The position numbers were made by a program, and so were the translations under genes. This document shows positions 1 to 9,127 of a stretch of DNA of 36,146 bases, piece after piece. Each line of letters opens with the position of its first letter. The first letter of the stretch is position 1. Source of the stretch: Promethearchaeota archaeon. GTDB taxonomy: Archaea; Asgardarchaeota; Lokiarchaeia; Sigyniarchaeales; Sigyniarchaeaceae. Below the pieces are notes generated by a model that worked only from the letters and a program-made list of their open reading frames with translations, did no database searches and was not told the DNA's origin. The stretch lies in contig JAFGBX010000056.1 of NCBI GenBank assembly GCA_016932935.1, forward strand, positions 1 to 36,146, in the 5' to 3' direction.

Positions 1-2
1 AG

Positions 3-320
3 GTCTTCAACCGCCTTGGTGCCATCGCCAAGAAGGACTTCGGGCTGGAGTTCCTACGTGACCTCGCCGAGAGGGGGAGCTTGTCGCTCGAGAGGGCCCA
101 GGAGATGTACTTCGACGAGACGAAGACGCTGATGAGGGCAAAGCTGGCGGCCGCCAAGGACGACCGCCTCGTGTTCACGTTCCATCCCATGCTCGCGAGC
201 GTGTTCGACAAGCTCAAGCTGGGCGTTGACGACCGAGCGGGCCTCGACGAGCCGCGGCTGCAAGCCATCTTCATGATGCTCATCGCATCGCCCGACTTGA
301 AGAGGCGCTTGAAGCTCTGA
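3..320 (+). CDS. C-terminal part of an unknown protein (5' end outside window)
   Basis: The frame is open from the left edge to the TGA at 318-320, giving at least 105 residues. A TTG at position 81 is only an internal codon, since coding continues upstream of it. The visible part is alpha-helical in character, rich in Lys, Arg, Asp, Glu and Leu, with no Cys, no membrane segment and no catalytic motif I recognise. It ends in a basic stretch, DLKRRLKL. The next gene runs convergently and ends 57 bp away. Family and function cannot be assigned from this fragment. Confidence 0.6.
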   Translation, partial: VFNRLGAIAKKDFGLEFLRDLAERGSLSLERAQEMYFDETKTLMRAKLAAAKDDRLVFTFHPMLASVFDKLKLGVDDRAGLDEPRLQAIFMMLIASPDLKRRLKL

Positions 321-339
321 ACTGATCGAGTTGCGTGAT

Positions 340-346
340 AAAAAAA
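340..346 (-). terminator. T-run terminator behind the large surface-protein gene
   Basis: Read on the minus strand this is a run of seven T about 32 nt past the stop codon at 378. Runs of T are the usual archaeal termination signal. No strong hairpin precedes it. Confidence 0.4.
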
Positions 347-377
347 GGAAGGGGATGGCAATTCAAGGGGGCCGAGC

Positions 378-3300
378 TTAGAAGGAAAGCATCTTGCGCC
401 GCAGGTTCGCGATGTTCTCCTTCAGCTTGTCCAGGCTCTCTTGGATCTTCTTCTGGTAGTCGTTGTATTCAGCGTCCGTGATGGTGCCACGGGCGTGCTT
501 GGCATCGAGGTCGCGCAGACTGCGCTCGGCCTTGTACCGCTTCTGTTCCAGCAGCACCAGCTCCTGGTACAGGTTCTCCGGCTTCACTTGATCTTGCACG
601 CTACTGAGCGCGGCGGGCTTGGGTGCCGGGACGGACGGCCGCGGCATCCCCGCGGCCGGCTTCGGCAGGGCCTTGATCGACGGGGGCGCGCCTGGCGCCG
701 GGGCCATCGGCTTCGGCATGGCCGGTGGCGGGGCCGCGGACGGGGTGATCGGGCGCGTGACCTGGATGACGCCCGGCTGGGCCGGCGAGATTTTCGGGGT
801 CTCGAGCGACAAGGGTGCCGGCTTCGTCGTGGGCCTCGGGATCCCATGTGCAGCACCCGGAACCGGAACCGGCGGCTCCGCGTATGACGTGGGCGCCGCC
901 TTCTTCATCATGCCCTTCGGCACCGGCGCCGCGGGGAGCTCCATGTCGGGCTGGTCGATGGCCTTCAGCTCGAAGTCAAGCGAGATCGAATCGTCCGGTA
1001 CCGGCGCGTAGCCCGCTGCCTTCGACGCGTACCTCGTGTCCCTGGTCTGCAAGAAGCTGTACGCGTTCACCATGCTCGCGTACTTGTGGTATATGCCCTC
1101 CTCCCTGGAACGCACCTTCTGCGTGGGGATGCGAGTGGCGACCTTATCGCGGCCCACGCTCCGCTTCAGGTCCATGATCTTGCGGATCATGGGCGGGTAC
1201 TTGAACCGCACCTGGTAGGCCACGAACCAGACGACCACCACGATCAGACCGGCAAACACGAGCCAGAATACCCACGGTTCTATCCCACCACCCGTCGGGG
1301 AGATGGCGTCCACGTAGAACGTGTAGGACAGCTGGATGTTGTATTGCAGCTGGATGGACGAAAGGTTCGTCGGGACGTACAGCGTGACCCTCACGGGCGT
1401 CTTCTGCGGGAAGTCCGGAGCCTTGAACTCAGCCCTGAACTCCCCGCCTCCAACGGGCGTCATCACGATTTCCTGCTGTATGTATGGAACATTCACCCGG
1501 ACTTCGATGCTATTCACCATGGAGAGGAATAAGGCGCTATATCCCGACGCGTTCATGATGATCCGGAAATTGACGTTGGAATTGATTTCCGCGGAAATCG
1601 TGTCGCCGCCTACCACGCCTCCGGATATCGCCACGACATCCAAACCGATGGGATCTATGCGGAGCACTATCGGTTCCAGGATGCCCGTGAAATACGTCAC
1701 TTCTGCCTGGATGTAGAACGGCTGGTTGATCGCGTAGAACGTGTTGAGATCGAGCGAGATCGTGGTCGTGTAGTTGTTTCCGACCGGGGTGGCAGTGTGG
1801 ACGATCGCAGCCTGTGCGGGATTCGTTGCGTTGTAATGGTACACCGTGACGGTCGCTCCGGTGAGGATGGTCCCGTTCCAGGCAACCAGCTGCACGTTGA
1901 AGGTCAAGGTGCTGCCGAGCGGGAACTTGACCGTGTTGAGCTGTGCACCGGTGTACCCGTTGACCGTGAAGGTCGCGTTCATCTTGTACGCCTTCACGAT
2001 GACCTCCGTGTTGATGACGGCCTCCTCGACCAGGTTATTGCGTGCTCGGATGTAGATTTGATTGTTCCCGGGGCTACTGATCGGGTGAGGCGTTCCAGTG
2101 AGGATGGTCACAGAAACGTTGTTTTGGCCGTCGACAGACCAGGAATAGTCCGAGCCGCTCCAGTCGGGCGCCCCCGGGAAGTCACTGATGAACACCTCGG
2201 TGGGCGTGTATTTCACGCTCGGATCGTTCGATTGGTGGTAGGAGAACCAAATGTGATACGCATCCCCGATATCTATGGCTGGATCTTTCAACTGGATCGT
2301 TATCGCCGCCGTGTCGACGGCGACGCCGATGCGGAGCACGACGTTGCCCGCGAGCAGGTACGGATCGGAGACGTTCGCGACCCGCTGGATGCCGCCATAG
2401 AACACCTGGATCCGGTACGGCGTGTTCGGGGAACCCGAGTAGAGCCGGAACCGCTGCGGGGTGCCCGTCGTGTAGACTTGCTCGATCGTGGCGTTCGTCG
2501 TCGCGTTCAAGACGCGTATCTGCGCGCCGACAAGGGCCTCGTTGTTTCTCAAGGCGTTGCGCAGGTCGATGGTGAGGTTGGCCATGTTCGTGTTGTATTC
2601 GCGGTAGACGATGCGCTGTGATGGAACCGTGTGGTCCAATACTATGGTCTCGCTGTTCACGATGTACCGGAAGCCGGTGTTCGGCGTGAACATCTCCACG
2701 TGGACGCGGTAGGTGCCGTCCGGGAAGCGAAGGTGGGTCGTGTTGCCGTTTGCATCGACCCACGTGCTGTTCAAGGTGACCGTGTCGGCGGAGTTGTTCA
2801 CGATCACGCGGACGCCGGTGGCGTTGGTACCCGTGCGGTCGTTGACGTGGATGAACATGGCGTTGTTGTTGAATGACTCCCGATCCGATACGACGATGGA
2901 GACGGGATCGTTCATCCTGCGGCACATGTCGCGGGCCGCGGACCAGTTCGTCCCCGCGGCGCTCGTGAGGAGGTAGTAGTCATACCTCAAGGTGGTGCCC
3001 TTGGTGAGGTTGAACATGTCGCCCTGGTGTCCCTCCGGCAGGATCTGCTGGAGGAGCGAGTTCGGGCCGATCCCCGCCACGGCCAGCGACGTGACCTCCC
3101 AGCCGATGCTGTTCGTGATGGCGAACATGCCGATGGACGGCGCGGCGTTCGTCGAGTGGTACCACGCGGTCCACGGCTCCGTCGGGAAGTCCCGTCGCCT
3201 GTCCCCGATGGGCATGTTGTACACGGTCGTCCCATCCGGGGAGTACTTGGAGCCGAGCCACGCCTTCTGGTCCTGGCTCACGGCACCCGTGCTGGCCCGC

Positions 3301-4589
3301 ACGAGCTGCCCGAGGTGCGGCCAGTCGCCGAAATTCTTGAAATACGCGGAAGTGACGCGGGGATAGTTTGTTCGCATGACGGGGTAACCTGAACCTGATG
3401 GGCCGCGTTGTGGCGCCGAAAGGATGTCCAGATCGATCTTCACGAAGGTCTGGGTGCCGTAAAAGAAGAAGGTATAGGTGATGTTGTACTTCACGTACCC
3501 GAGCGAGCCCGACGTCCCACGGGTCACCGAGTCGGAGGTGGTTCCGTGGATGCTATCCCTGTGCCAATCTGTCGTGCTACCAGCGGCGACAAGTGCAGTG
3601 TATGCGCCGTCTGTCGTCTGGATCCTGAACCGGACGAACAGCGGGCCGTCATCGAGGATCGTGATGGCGCCGAGGCCGTCCCAAGCCTCAAAGGGGTTGT
3701 CGGGTCCGACGTTGCAGCGCTCGACCTGGCTGAACGACTCGTCCGTGGGCGTGTCAGATGCCTGGAGTGCCATCTCGCCGATGGACATCCACGTTTGCTG
3801 GGCGAGGTTGAAGACGTCCGTCGCCCCTTGGCGAGCCGAGTATATCGAACACGCCGGCCCGCCCCAATCCGACCCTTGCCGCATGGTGTCGACCAGGCAC
3901 ACCGCTGCCCGCGGGGCCGCCCAGTTCCCGTCGGTGGCGATCTCGATCGAGTCGACGTTGTTGTAGGCCGTGCCGTTCGAGTGGGTAAAGCTCGGGTTGA
4001 CAGTGTCGTCGTCTATGGCGGGGTTGTTTCGACCACGCGCGGCTATGCGCTTTGTATAGGAAGGTGGCGTGGAGACGACCGGGTCGTAATAAACGTAGTA
4101 GACCTCGCTATCCGCCTTCGTCATGTTGAGGAGGAACGTCACGCTGCAGCTGTCGTAGAAGTTTGCCGTCCCGTTGCTGTGCGTGGTCGCGTTCCATACC
4201 TGGCTGGGCACTTCGTACCAGGCGTTGGAGCTCCCGTTGAATAGCGTCAAGCGGATGCTGTTCACGCGGGCCTCGTTCCCCGTGAACGTCAAGTAGATGT
4301 CGACCGGCTCGCGCTCGCGGGCCATCATGTTCGGTTCGGTGATCGTGATCTTCTTTCTGTAGTCCCAGGCGCTGTTCCACCACGACTCGAGCGTTTCCAC
4401 GGCTTGCCAATTCTTCGTGATGAACGTGTCCGACGTCCCGATGCCCTCGTTCCCAGTGATCCCGCGTGTATCGTCGTTTGTCGCGCTGGATCCGCCGTCT
4501 GGGGCCAAGAAAACGACCCCGAGAAATGCCGATGTCAACACGATGAAGATCACGGGCGCTGTTCGCAAGATGAGTTTGATTTTTGCCAT
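378..4589 (-). CDS. Giant membrane-anchored surface protein with DUF2341-like N-terminal region and cytoplasmic coiled-coil tail
   Basis: About 1403 residues from the ATG at 4589; an in-frame GTG at 4607 would add six. The N-terminus (AKIKLILRTAPVIFIVLTSA) is a signal peptide or anchor. Residues about 75-190 resemble DUF2341, with the typical AWDYRKKITI opening. About 900 residues of beta-rich extracellular sequence with many Asn-X-Ser/Thr sequons follow. One transmembrane helix (WVFWLVFAGLIVVVVWFVAY) lies near residues 1105-1127. The tail of about 276 residues is basic, then Pro/Ala-rich for some 120 residues, and ends in a charged coiled coil of about 65 residues containing a short SHOCT-like segment (ARGTITDAEYNDY). 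It probably displays a large glycosylated ectodomain and binds a partner inside the cell. DUF2341 proteins have no defined enzymatic activity. The gene stands alone. Confidence 0.85.
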   Translation of the reverse strand: MAKIKLILRTAPVIFIVLTSAFLGVVFLAPDGGSSATNDDTRGITGNEGIGTSDTFITKNWQAVETLESWWNSAWDYRKKITITEPNMMAREREPVDIYLTFTGNEARVNSIRLTLFNGSSNAWYEVPSQVWNATTHSNGTANFYDSCSVTFLLNMTKADSEVYYVYYDPVVSTPPSYTKRIAARGRNNPAIDDDTVNPSFTHSNGTAYNNVDSIEIATDGNWAAPRAAVCLVDTMRQGSDWGGPACSIYSARQGATDVFNLAQQTWMSIGEMALQASDTPTDESFSQVERCNVGPDNPFEAWDGLGAITILDDGPLFVRFRIQTTDGAYTALVAAGSTTDWHRDSIHGTTSDSVTRGTSGSLGYVKYNITYTFFFYGTQTFVKIDLDILSAPQRGPSGSGYPVMRTNYPRVTSAYFKNFGDWPHLGQLVRASTGAVSQDQKAWLGSKYSPDGTTVYNMPIGDRRRDFPTEPWTAWYHSTNAAPSIGMFAITNSIGWEVTSLAVAGIGPNSLLQQILPEGHQGDMFNLTKGTTLRYDYYLLTSAAGTNWSAARDMCRRMNDPVSIVVSDRESFNNNAMFIHVNDRTGTNATGVRVIVNNSADTVTLNSTWVDANGNTTHLRFPDGTYRVHVEMFTPNTGFRYIVNSETIVLDHTVPSQRIVYREYNTNMANLTIDLRNALRNNEALVGAQIRVLNATTNATIEQVYTTGTPQRFRLYSGSPNTPYRIQVFYGGIQRVANVSDPYLLAGNVVLRIGVAVDTAAITIQLKDPAIDIGDAYHIWFSYHQSNDPSVKYTPTEVFISDFPGAPDWSGSDYSWSVDGQNNVSVTILTGTPHPISSPGNNQIYIRARNNLVEEAVINTEVIVKAYKMNATFTVNGYTGAQLNTVKFPLGSTLTFNVQLVAWNGTILTGATVTVYHYNATNPAQAAIVHTATPVGNNYTTTISLDLNTFYAINQPFYIQAEVTYFTGILEPIVLRIDPIGLDVVAISGGVVGGDTISAEINSNVNFRIIMNASGYSALFLSMVNSIEVRVNVPYIQQEIVMTPVGGGEFRAEFKAPDFPQKTPVRVTLYVPTNLSSIQLQYNIQLSYTFYVDAISPTGGGIEPWVFWLVFAGLIVVVVWFVAYQVRFKYPPMIRKIMDLKRSVGRDKVATRIPTQKVRSREEGIYHKYASMVNAYSFLQTRDTRYASKAAGYAPVPDDSISLDFELKAIDQPDMELPAAPVPKGMMKKAAPTSYAEPPVPVPGAAHGIPRPTTKPAPLSLETPKISPAQPGVIQVTRPITPSAAPPPAMPKPMAPAPGAPPSIKALPKPAAGMPRPSVPAPKPAALSSVQDQVKPENLYQELVLLEQKRYKAERSLRDLDAKHARGTITDAEYNDYQKKIQESLDKLKENIANLRRKMLSF

Positions 4590-4663
4590 GTCTTGTCTGA
4601 CCTTCACTCTATTAAACCGTTTTTGCCCATACTAGCCGTTTGTGGTATGGTAGTACCCCTTAG

Positions 4664-4673
4664 CATATATTTA
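4664..4673 (-). promoter_or_regulatory. TATA box of the large surface-protein gene
   Basis: The minus strand reads ctaaatatat in an AT-rich island. Transcription would start near 4640, giving a leader of about 50 nt to the ATG at 4589. A further AT-rich stretch (ttataac) lies just upstream at 4682-4688. Confidence 0.5.
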
Positions 4674-4692
4674 GTCATTGGGTTATAAATCA

Positions 4693-5454
4693 CTAATGGC
4701 TACTACGCGGATCGCGGAGGGCGGCGTTGCCTTGGGCGTGCGGGCGCGTGCCGTACCGCTTCACCGCGAGCGAGACGACGGCGAGCGAGAACAGCGCGAC
4801 AGGGATCGTTATCAAGAGCAAGGTCGCGACCTCCTCCGACAGCATCGTTCCCGCCACGATCGCGATGAATATCGGGCCGATGATCCATGCGACGACGCGT
4901 CCCGCTTTTGCACTCCTCCAGGAGGCGATATAATACACGATAACAGCGCTGTAACCAGGGATGTAGAAGAGCGGGATGTATGGCCAGAACGGCACCGCCC
5001 TGCCGATGCCACCGAGCACCCGGAACGAGGCGAAGAAGCCGTCGAACCAGTCGGGGGCCGGGAAGGGATACGCTCCGGTTTCAGCCCACTGGCAAAACCA
5101 ATAGGTGAGGTCCTCGAGCAAGAACACGTAGAGCAAGTTGACGACGCACAGCTCGGCGTTACCCCGGGTCGAGGCGAGCACGACGACGACGAGCCCCGCG
5201 ACCATGATGGCCCAGTTCACCTCCTCGTCGAACACGTCCCACATCAAGAACTCGTACACGATGAAATACTCGTAGACACCATAGAACACCGCGTAGGCCG
5301 TCGAGCTCGCGAGGCCGCGGGAAACGATTTTCTTGTGAGTTGCGAAGTCGCGCTGCACGTCCACCAGTCGTGAGAGGAACCTGTGCCTCGGGGAGGCCTC
5401 CCGTGGGATCGACGTGGCAGGGCCACTCGGTGACGCGGCTACCACATGATTCAC
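4693..5454 (-). CDS. Polytopic membrane protein, function unknown
   Basis: 253 residues from an ATG. A soluble basic N-terminus of about 45 residues precedes roughly six hydrophobic segments, among them AIMVAGLVVVVLAS, AELCVVNLLYVFLLEDLTYW, FWPYIPLFYIPGYSAVIVYY, VVAWIIGPIFIAIVAG and LLLITIPVALFSLAVVSLAV. The loop between the third and fourth segments is rich in aromatic residues and Pro (YPFPAPDWFDGFFASF). I recognise no transporter or enzyme motif. It starts 27 nt after the stop of the membrane/zinc-ribbon gene on the same strand, so the two are probably co-transcribed and may act in one membrane complex. The ORF is certain; the function is unknown. Confidence 0.75.
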   Translation of the reverse strand: MNHVVAASPSGPATSIPREASPRHRFLSRLVDVQRDFATHKKIVSRGLASSTAYAVFYGVYEYFIVYEFLMWDVFDEEVNWAIMVAGLVVVVLASTRGNAELCVVNLLYVFLLEDLTYWFCQWAETGAYPFPAPDWFDGFFASFRVLGGIGRAVPFWPYIPLFYIPGYSAVIVYYIASWRSAKAGRVVAWIIGPIFIAIVAGTMLSEEVATLLLITIPVALFSLAVVSLAVKRYGTRPHAQGNAALRDPRSSH

Positions 5455-5481
5455 CGGTTGCTGGAGGAAAGGACGTATGGA

Positions 5482-5988
5482 TCAGAGCTCGGCGCCGCAG
5501 TTGGAACAGAAGCGCTGGTCTTTGCCTTCGACGGTGGTGCCGCAGAACGTGCAGAAGCGGGTTTGATTCGCCGGCACTCGCGTGGGGGGCTGCGCGATAC
5601 CGGCCGGTGCGTGCTGCGGCCCGCTTTCAAACGTGACAGAGCTCGAGGTACTCTGCTGCGGGCCTGGCTGTCCGGCCGGTGGGTACCCACCCTGCTGGGG
5701 ATAGCCCTGCGGGGGCGCGATGGTGCCGGCCGGCTGGGCTTGCAGCTGGTTTTTCCGCCTCACGGAGGCTACGACGGCGGCGATGATGAAGCTGATGGCG
5801 ATAAAAACGACGATGCCGATGATGGGTGCGAAATAGCCGAGCGTCCCATGGCCCATCGTGCCCCACATCATGAAGATAAAGAACCCGATGAAGACCGTGC
5901 AAGCGATGGCGGCGCCGATCGGGTTCGAGGTGCCGCGGCGGTAGGCGCCGTAGTAATGCCGGCGATGGAAGTGGCGGTATCGATGCAT
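5482..5988 (-). CDS. Small two-helix membrane protein with C-terminal zinc ribbon
   Basis: 168 residues. A His/Arg/Tyr-rich N-terminus (MHRYRHFHRRHYYGAYRRG) is followed by two transmembrane helices at about residues 24-44 and 50-73. A flexible Pro/Gln/Gly-rich linker leads to a C-terminal treble of two CxxC pairs (CTFCG and CSNCG, 16 residues apart), a zinc-ribbon of the type often found at protein ends in archaea and bacteria. The ribbon should face the cytoplasm. The ATG at 5988 lies about 28 nt from a TATA box, so the transcript is probably leaderless. It is the first gene of a two-gene unit with the polytopic membrane protein. Exact role unknown; the His-rich start could bind metal. Confidence 0.8.
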   Translation of the reverse strand: MHRYRHFHRRHYYGAYRRGTSNPIGAAIACTVFIGFFIFMMWGTMGHGTLGYFAPIIGIVVFIAISFIIAAVVASVRRKNQLQAQPAGTIAPPQGYPQQGGYPPAGQPGPQQSTSSSVTFESGPQHAPAGIAQPPTRVPANQTRFCTFCGTTVEGKDQRFCSNCGAEL

Positions 5989-6010
5989 GGTGAATGACCA
6001 TAGTTCCAGG

Positions 6011-6020
6011 GATTTATCCT
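6011..6020 (-). promoter_or_regulatory. TATA box for the membrane/zinc-ribbon operon
   Basis: The minus strand reads aggataaatc; transcription would start at about 5989, essentially at the ATG at 5988, which predicts a leaderless mRNA. Confidence 0.45.
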
Positions 6021-6082
6021 TCCGTCATGCGAAGACGGTCGTTCACGACGCTGTCTATGGCACTCTGTGGCGAGCGAGGACC

Positions 6083-6090
6083 CTTTTATG
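6083..6090 (+). promoter_or_regulatory. TATA box of the GH38 mannosidase gene
   Basis: The sequence cttttatg would place the transcription start near 6113. That is downstream of the candidate ATG at 6104 and upstream of the ATG at 6143, which decides in favour of the 6143 start. Confidence 0.4.
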
Positions 6091-6142
6091 CCAGCCAGAC
6101 GTTATGACCGTCATCATCACGTTCACTGGTTACGTGATTCCA

Positions 6143-8986
6143 ATGGTCGACATCCCGAACAAGGATCTCTTGCTGTGCATCGTATCGCACACGCACTGGG
6201 ATCGCGAATGGTACTTGCCTTTCGAGGGGTTCCGCTTCAAGCTGGTCTACACGATCGACAAGCTACTCAAGATCCTCGATGATGACTCTCGTTTCGCCAA
6301 TTTCACGCTCGACGGCCAGTCGGTCGTGCTCGAGGATTACTTGGAGATCCGGCCCCAGAACCGGCCGCGGCTCGAGCACTACCTGAAGGAGGGGAGGATC
6401 TCCGCTGGCCCCTTTTACATCCTGCCCGACGAGTTTATGATCTCTCCAGAGGCACACGTCCGCAACCTGCTCCTTGGCAAGAGAGTGGTCGAGTCGTTCG
6501 GCGTGAAGCCGATGCCAGTCGGGAACTTGCCAGACGACTTCGGCCACATCGCCCAAATGCCGCAGATACTGCAAGGCTTCAACATCGACAACTTCATCTT
6601 CACGCGCGGGCACGGCGACGAGGTCGACACGCTGAACACCGAGTTCGAATGGATCGCGCCCGACGGCAAGACCAGCGTGCTCGCGATCAACCAGCCCCTC
6701 GGGTACGGGAACATGGCGAACGCGACCCGCGACCGCCCGATCTCCGCCGCGATCGAGCAAGCCAAGTTGATCCGCGATAAACTCAAGAAGCGTGCAGCGA
6801 CGAACGTCCTACTCCTTATGAGCGGCGTCGACCACCTGTCGCCCGAGGAGCACCTGCCGGACCTCGTAGAGCAGTTCAACGCGCTGGGCTCGGAGGGGCA
6901 CATGAAGCACGTGACCTTCATGGCCTACCTCGACGCGCTTCGCTCGGCGCTGGAGGCGGCCAGGATCAAGTCGTTCACCGGCCCGCTGCAAGGCGGGAGG
7001 GAACACCTGCTGCTGGAGGACATCGTGACCTCCCGGATTTACCTCCTGCAGGAGAACCTCAAGAACGAGGCGCTGCTCGAGCGATGGGCCGAGCCGTTCT
7101 CTGCCCTGGCCGAGCTCGCGACGGGGCAGGCCTTCCACTACCCGGGGGACTACCTCTGGTACGCGTGGCGGTACCTGATCAAGAACCATCCGCACGACTC
7201 GATCGGGGGCTGCAGCATCGACGCGGTGCACCGGGACATGGTCAACCGCTACATGCACGTGTCCCAGCTCGGCGGGATCCTGCTGCGGGACGCAGTGCGG
7301 CACCTCGTACCGCGCATCGACTTCTACCCCGGGAAGGGCGAGCCCCGGCCCGCGCAAGACGTGTACGAGGTGCTCGTGTTCAACCCGTCGCCCGCCCCGA
7401 GGAGCGGTACCGTGAACGTCTGGGTCGAAACCGCGGAGATGGGCGACGCGACGTGCCCAGAGACCTTCCAGGTCATCGACGTCCACGGCAAGGCGGTTCC
7501 CGTCGAGAACTGGCGGGAGCCGGACGTCAAGAAGGTCTTCTCCTACTGGAAACCGTTCGACGCGTTCTACAAGTTCGAGTTCGAGGCGGCCGACGTGCCC
7601 GGGCTCGGGTACAAGACGTTCTACCTGCGCCCGACCGAGGACGAGCCGCTAGCCGCCGACACGGGCTGGGTCGGGGTCAAGCGCGGGGACGCGACCACGA
7701 TCGAGACACCGCTCCACTCGCTGCGGATCAACCCGAACGGCACGTTCGACCTGGTAGACAAGACGCTCGGCCACGAGCTCAAGGGATGCTGCTTGTTCCT
7801 CGACGAGCCCGACTTCGGGGACGAGTACGACTTCGTGCCGATGCCCGAGCAGCACAAGGTCATCACGACCGAGGGGGTGCAAGCGGTCGTTAAGGCGGTC
7901 GAGGTGCACGCGACGCGCGCCACGGCGCTCGTCTCGGTGCCGTTTCGTGTTCCTGCGTGTCTGACGGAGGATCGGAAGGCCCGTTCGGGACAGCAAGTCG
8001 AGCTGGCTATCGAGCTGGCCATCACGGTCTACAAGAGATCCCGGCGCGTTGACGTTCGGGTGGCCGTCGACAACACCGCCAGGGATCACCGGCTGCGGGC
8101 GTGCATCCCGAGCGGCTTTTCTACCGCGAGCAAGCTCGTGCAGCAGCACTTCTGCGTGCTCGAGAAGCCCTTGAAGATACCGGAGGGGAGGAACTGGGTG
8201 CAGAAGCCACAAGCGACCGATTTCCACGACCACTTCTTCGCGGTCGCAGGGGCCGCCAAGGGTGGGAAGGCGGCGGGCATCGCCGTCATCACGCGTGACT
8301 TCCAGCAGCACGAGGTCAGCGTGGGGACGTCCGGGGAGGCCAACATGGTCGCCACGCTTTACCGGTCGGTCGGCTGGCTCGGGCGGCCCTTCCAGGGAGC
8401 CGGACCAGACGTCGCCACGCCCGACGCGCAGTGCCTGATCCCGATGGCGTTCAACCTCGCCTTGCTCCCCTTCGAGCCCTGCAAGACGACGGACGGCTGC
8501 CCCTGCATCCCCGACGAGGTCTTCGCCGGAATCGACTCATTCGTGCACCCGCTCGCGCCGTGCGTCTTGCATTCATTCAACGACCCGCGCAACACGGAGC
8601 CACTTCCCGCCGTGCTCGATTACAAGCGGTTCGACCTCCCGCACATCTTGCTCGTCGACGAGCACAACGCGGATTTCCTCGACCAGCCCAAGGGACTCCC
8701 GCCGGTAGCCGGCTTCTTGGCATTGGAGCCGCCTTGCCTCATCCTCTCGGCGCTCAAGCGGGCCGAGGCGAGCGACGGCTACATCATGCGGTTTTACAAC
8801 CTCTGCCGGGATGAGCGCGACGCACGGGTCACGCTGCACCCGGCGCTCGGCATCACGTCTGCCTCGGAGGTCAAGCTCGACGAGGTCACGGCCACCGGGA
8901 GCCACGCGGTGACTATCGAGGGCGGCGTGGTGGTCGTGAAGGGGGTCGGCCATGACGAGATCGTCACGCTCAAGTTCAGGATATGA
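6143..8986 (+). CDS. Glycoside hydrolase family 38 alpha-mannosidase
   Basis: 947 residues from the ATG at 6143. The frame is open back to 5987, but the extra N-terminus lacks homology character and the promoter lies inside it. The GH38 zinc motif HTHWDREWY (His17, Asp20) comes right after the N-terminus. The nucleophile region is NLPDDFGHIAQMPQ, with Asp131 aligning with the nucleophile of the DxFGH motif. The second metal motif NHPHDSIGGCS lies near residue 350. The rest has the usual three-helix bundle and beta-sandwich of the family, of normal length. There is no signal peptide, so it probably acts in the cytosol, releasing mannose from glycans or mannosylglycerate-type solutes; the overall form is closest to cytosolic MngB-like enzymes. 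It is monocistronic, and divergent from the membrane/zinc-ribbon operon. Confidence 0.92.
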   Translation: MVDIPNKDLLLCIVSHTHWDREWYLPFEGFRFKLVYTIDKLLKILDDDSRFANFTLDGQSVVLEDYLEIRPQNRPRLEHYLKEGRISAGPFYILPDEFMISPEAHVRNLLLGKRVVESFGVKPMPVGNLPDDFGHIAQMPQILQGFNIDNFIFTRGHGDEVDTLNTEFEWIAPDGKTSVLAINQPLGYGNMANATRDRPISAAIEQAKLIRDKLKKRAATNVLLLMSGVDHLSPEEHLPDLVEQFNALGSEGHMKHVTFMAYLDALRSALEAARIKSFTGPLQGGREHLLLEDIVTSRIYLLQENLKNEALLERWAEPFSALAELATGQAFHYPGDYLWYAWRYLIKNHPHDSIGGCSIDAVHRDMVNRYMHVSQLGGILLRDAVRHLVPRIDFYPGKGEPRPAQDVYEVLVFNPSPAPRSGTVNVWVETAEMGDATCPETFQVIDVHGKAVPVENWREPDVKKVFSYWKPFDAFYKFEFEAADVPGLGYKTFYLRPTEDEPLAADTGWVGVKRGDATTIETPLHSLRINPNGTFDLVDKTLGHELKGCCLFLDEPDFGDEYDFVPMPEQHKVITTEGVQAVVKAVEVHATRATALVSVPFRVPACLTEDRKARSGQQVELAIELAITVYKRSRRVDVRVAVDNTARDHRLRACIPSGFSTASKLVQQHFCVLEKPLKIPEGRNWVQKPQATDFHDHFFAVAGAAKGGKAAGIAVITRDFQQHEVSVGTSGEANMVATLYRSVGWLGRPFQGAGPDVATPDAQCLIPMAFNLALLPFEPCKTTDGCPCIPDEVFAGIDSFVHPLAPCVLHSFNDPRNTEPLPAVLDYKRFDLPHILLVDEHNADFLDQPKGLPPVAGFLALEPPCLILSALKRAEASDGYIMRFYNLCRDERDARVTLHPALGITSASEVKLDEVTATGSHAVTIEGGVVVVKGVGHDEIVTLKFRI

Positions 8987-9127
8987 GCGAGTCGGCAACC
9001 CGTCACGGAGATCCAAGTTCTTCTAGTTCTCTTTTCATTTTCTTCGTGTTCCCAGAGAAAAGCGCCTGCCCTGCTTTCCGCCGGACAAACAGCGAGCGGC
9101 GACACCGCTTAGGCACGCGCGATGATT

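Noticed and set aside
1797-2621. 274-residue plus-strand frame inside the large surface-protein gene
   Set aside because: Antisense shadow of a gene with clear signal peptide, DUF2341-like region and membrane anchor.
5987-6142. N-terminal extension of the GH38 enzyme
   Set aside because: The family start is close to HTHWDREWY, and the TATA box at 6083 lies within the extension.
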